Shown in pieces: positions 62,801-64,000 of a stretch of DNA of 64,000 bases. The notes beneath the pieces were generated by a model. The model worked only from the letters and a program-made list of their open reading frames with translations, made no database searches and was not told the origin of the DNA. Within the stretch, counting starts at the first letter, position 1; each line of letters begins with the position of its first letter. The position numbers and the translations under genes are program-made. Source of the DNA: Tillus elongatus (Eukaryota; Arthropoda; Insecta; Coleoptera; Cleridae). The stretch lies in assembly GCA_964006375.1 (NCBI GenBank), contig OZ023267.1, positions 82,834,906-82,898,905 on the forward strand, given 5' to 3'.

Positions 62801-64000
62801 TTGTTCCCACCTAATGTAATTTAAATCTGAATCGTGAAACCAGAATTATGTAGCTCTTTATAATATAATTTAAATCTGAATCGTAAAACCAGAATTATGT
62901 AGCTCTTTATAATATAATTTAAATCTGAATCGTAAAACCAGAATTATGTAGCTCCTTAGAATATAATTTGAATCTGAATCGTGAAACCAGAATTCTGTAG
63001 CTCTTTATAATATAATTTAAATCTGAATCATAAAACCAACATTATGTAGCTCTTTAGAATATAATTTGAGTCTGAATCGTGAAACCAGAATTCTGTAGCT
63101 CTTTATAATATAATTTAAATCTGAATCGTGAAGCCAGAATTATGTAGCTCTTTATAATATAATTGAAATCTGAATCGTGAAACCAGAATTATGTATCTCC
63201 TTATAATATAATTTAAATCTAAATCGTGAAACCAGAATTATGTAGCTCCTTATAACATAATTTCAATCTGAATCGTAAAACCAGAATTATGTAGCTCTTT
63301 AAAATATAATTTAAATCTGAATCGTGAAACCAGAATTATGTAGCTCCTTATAATATAATTTAAATCTGAATCGTGAAACCAGAGTTATGTAGCTCTTTAT
63401 AATATAATTTAAATCTAAATCGTGAAACCAGAATTATGTAGCTCTTTATAATATGATTTAAATCTAAATCTTGAAACCACAATTATGTAGTTCCTTATAA
63501 TATAATTCAAATCTGAATCGTGAAACCAGAATTATGTAGCTCCTTATAATATAATTTATATCTAATCGTGAAACCAGAGTTATGTAGCTCTTTATAATAT
63601 AATTTAAATCTAAATCGTAAAACCAGAATTATGTAGCTCTTTATAATATAATTTACATATGAATCGTGAAACCAGAGTTATGTAGTTCTTTACAATATAA
63701 TCTAAATCGTAAAACCAGAATTGTGTAGTTCCTTAGAATATAATTTGAATCTGAATCGTGAAACCAGAGTTATGTAGCTCTTTATAATATAATTTGAATA
63801 TGAATCGTGAAACCAGAATTCTGTAACTCTTTATAATATAATTTAAATCTGAATCATGAAACCAGAATTCTGTAGCTCTTTATAATATAATCTAAATCTG
63901 AATCGTGAAACCAGAATTATGTAGCTCTTTATAATATAATCTAAATCTGAATCGTGAAAGCAGAATTATGTAGCTCTTTATAATATGATTTAAATCTGAA
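62801..64000. repeat. Satellite with 49-bp monomer, runs off the window
   Basis: About two dozen units: TTTAAATCTGAATCGTGAAA, CCAGAATTATGTAGCTCTTT, ATAATATAA. More homogeneous than the 92-bp array next to it. Confidence 0.93.

Overview
The window looks like a repeat-rich insect (arthropod) genome, possibly a beetle; the lineage guess is weak. The evidence is spliced nuclear exons of a mitochondrial enzyme, many (TA)n tracts, and a mix of Tc1/mariner-like, Penelope-like, Jockey-like and I-like elements plus a Polinton/Maverick. Most of the DNA is mobile or decayed mobile DNA nested in other mobile DNA. All family calls below rest on motif recognition; no database search was run.

The most informative object is a complete Polinton/Maverick-type (adintovirus-like) element at 15470-26935. 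It has 558-bp terminal inverted repeats (15470-16027, 26378-26935) and a perfect 6-bp target duplication CTAACA on both sides. It carries a broken major-capsid-like gene, a conserved 53-codon overlapping ORF, a jelly-roll-like minor capsid gene, an adenain-like protease cut off before its catalytic Cys, a phospholipase-A2-domain protein, a packaging ATPase, a conserved unknown gene, a fibre-like gene opening with a TA tract, a chromodomain integrase, a KilA-N gene, a stump of the DNA polymerase B gene, and two unknown genes. The virion cluster points left, the ATPase-to-integrase block points right, and KilA-N, polymerase stump and unknowns point left from the right end. It is an inactive copy. 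A second, relative copy (1 to about 2146, + strand) has an intact capsid-like gene, the same small ORF and an intact minor capsid gene, but loses its right end. The complete copy sits inside a Penelope-like reverse transcriptase gene.

Three exons of a divergent succinate dehydrogenase flavoprotein gene (SdhA-like) lie on the minus strand at 55246-55073, 47764-47607 and 29020-28641. Their lengths and phases fit exactly, all are open, and the introns (7.3 and 18.6 kb) are filled with transposons. The larger intron holds an I-like LINE (32354-42689) with a 12-bp target duplication, itself split by a Jockey-like LINE and by a TA-rich composite.

Left part (2147-15463): the end of an LTR retrotransposon, a truncated Jockey-like LINE, a Tc1/mariner-like element with about 400-bp inverted repeats, and long AT-rich stretches without recognisable genes. 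Right part (55-64 kb): a transposon with a LINE tail inserted in its inverted repeat, mariner remnants, a possible primer-binding site, and two tandem satellites (about 92 bp, then 49 bp) that run off the window end.
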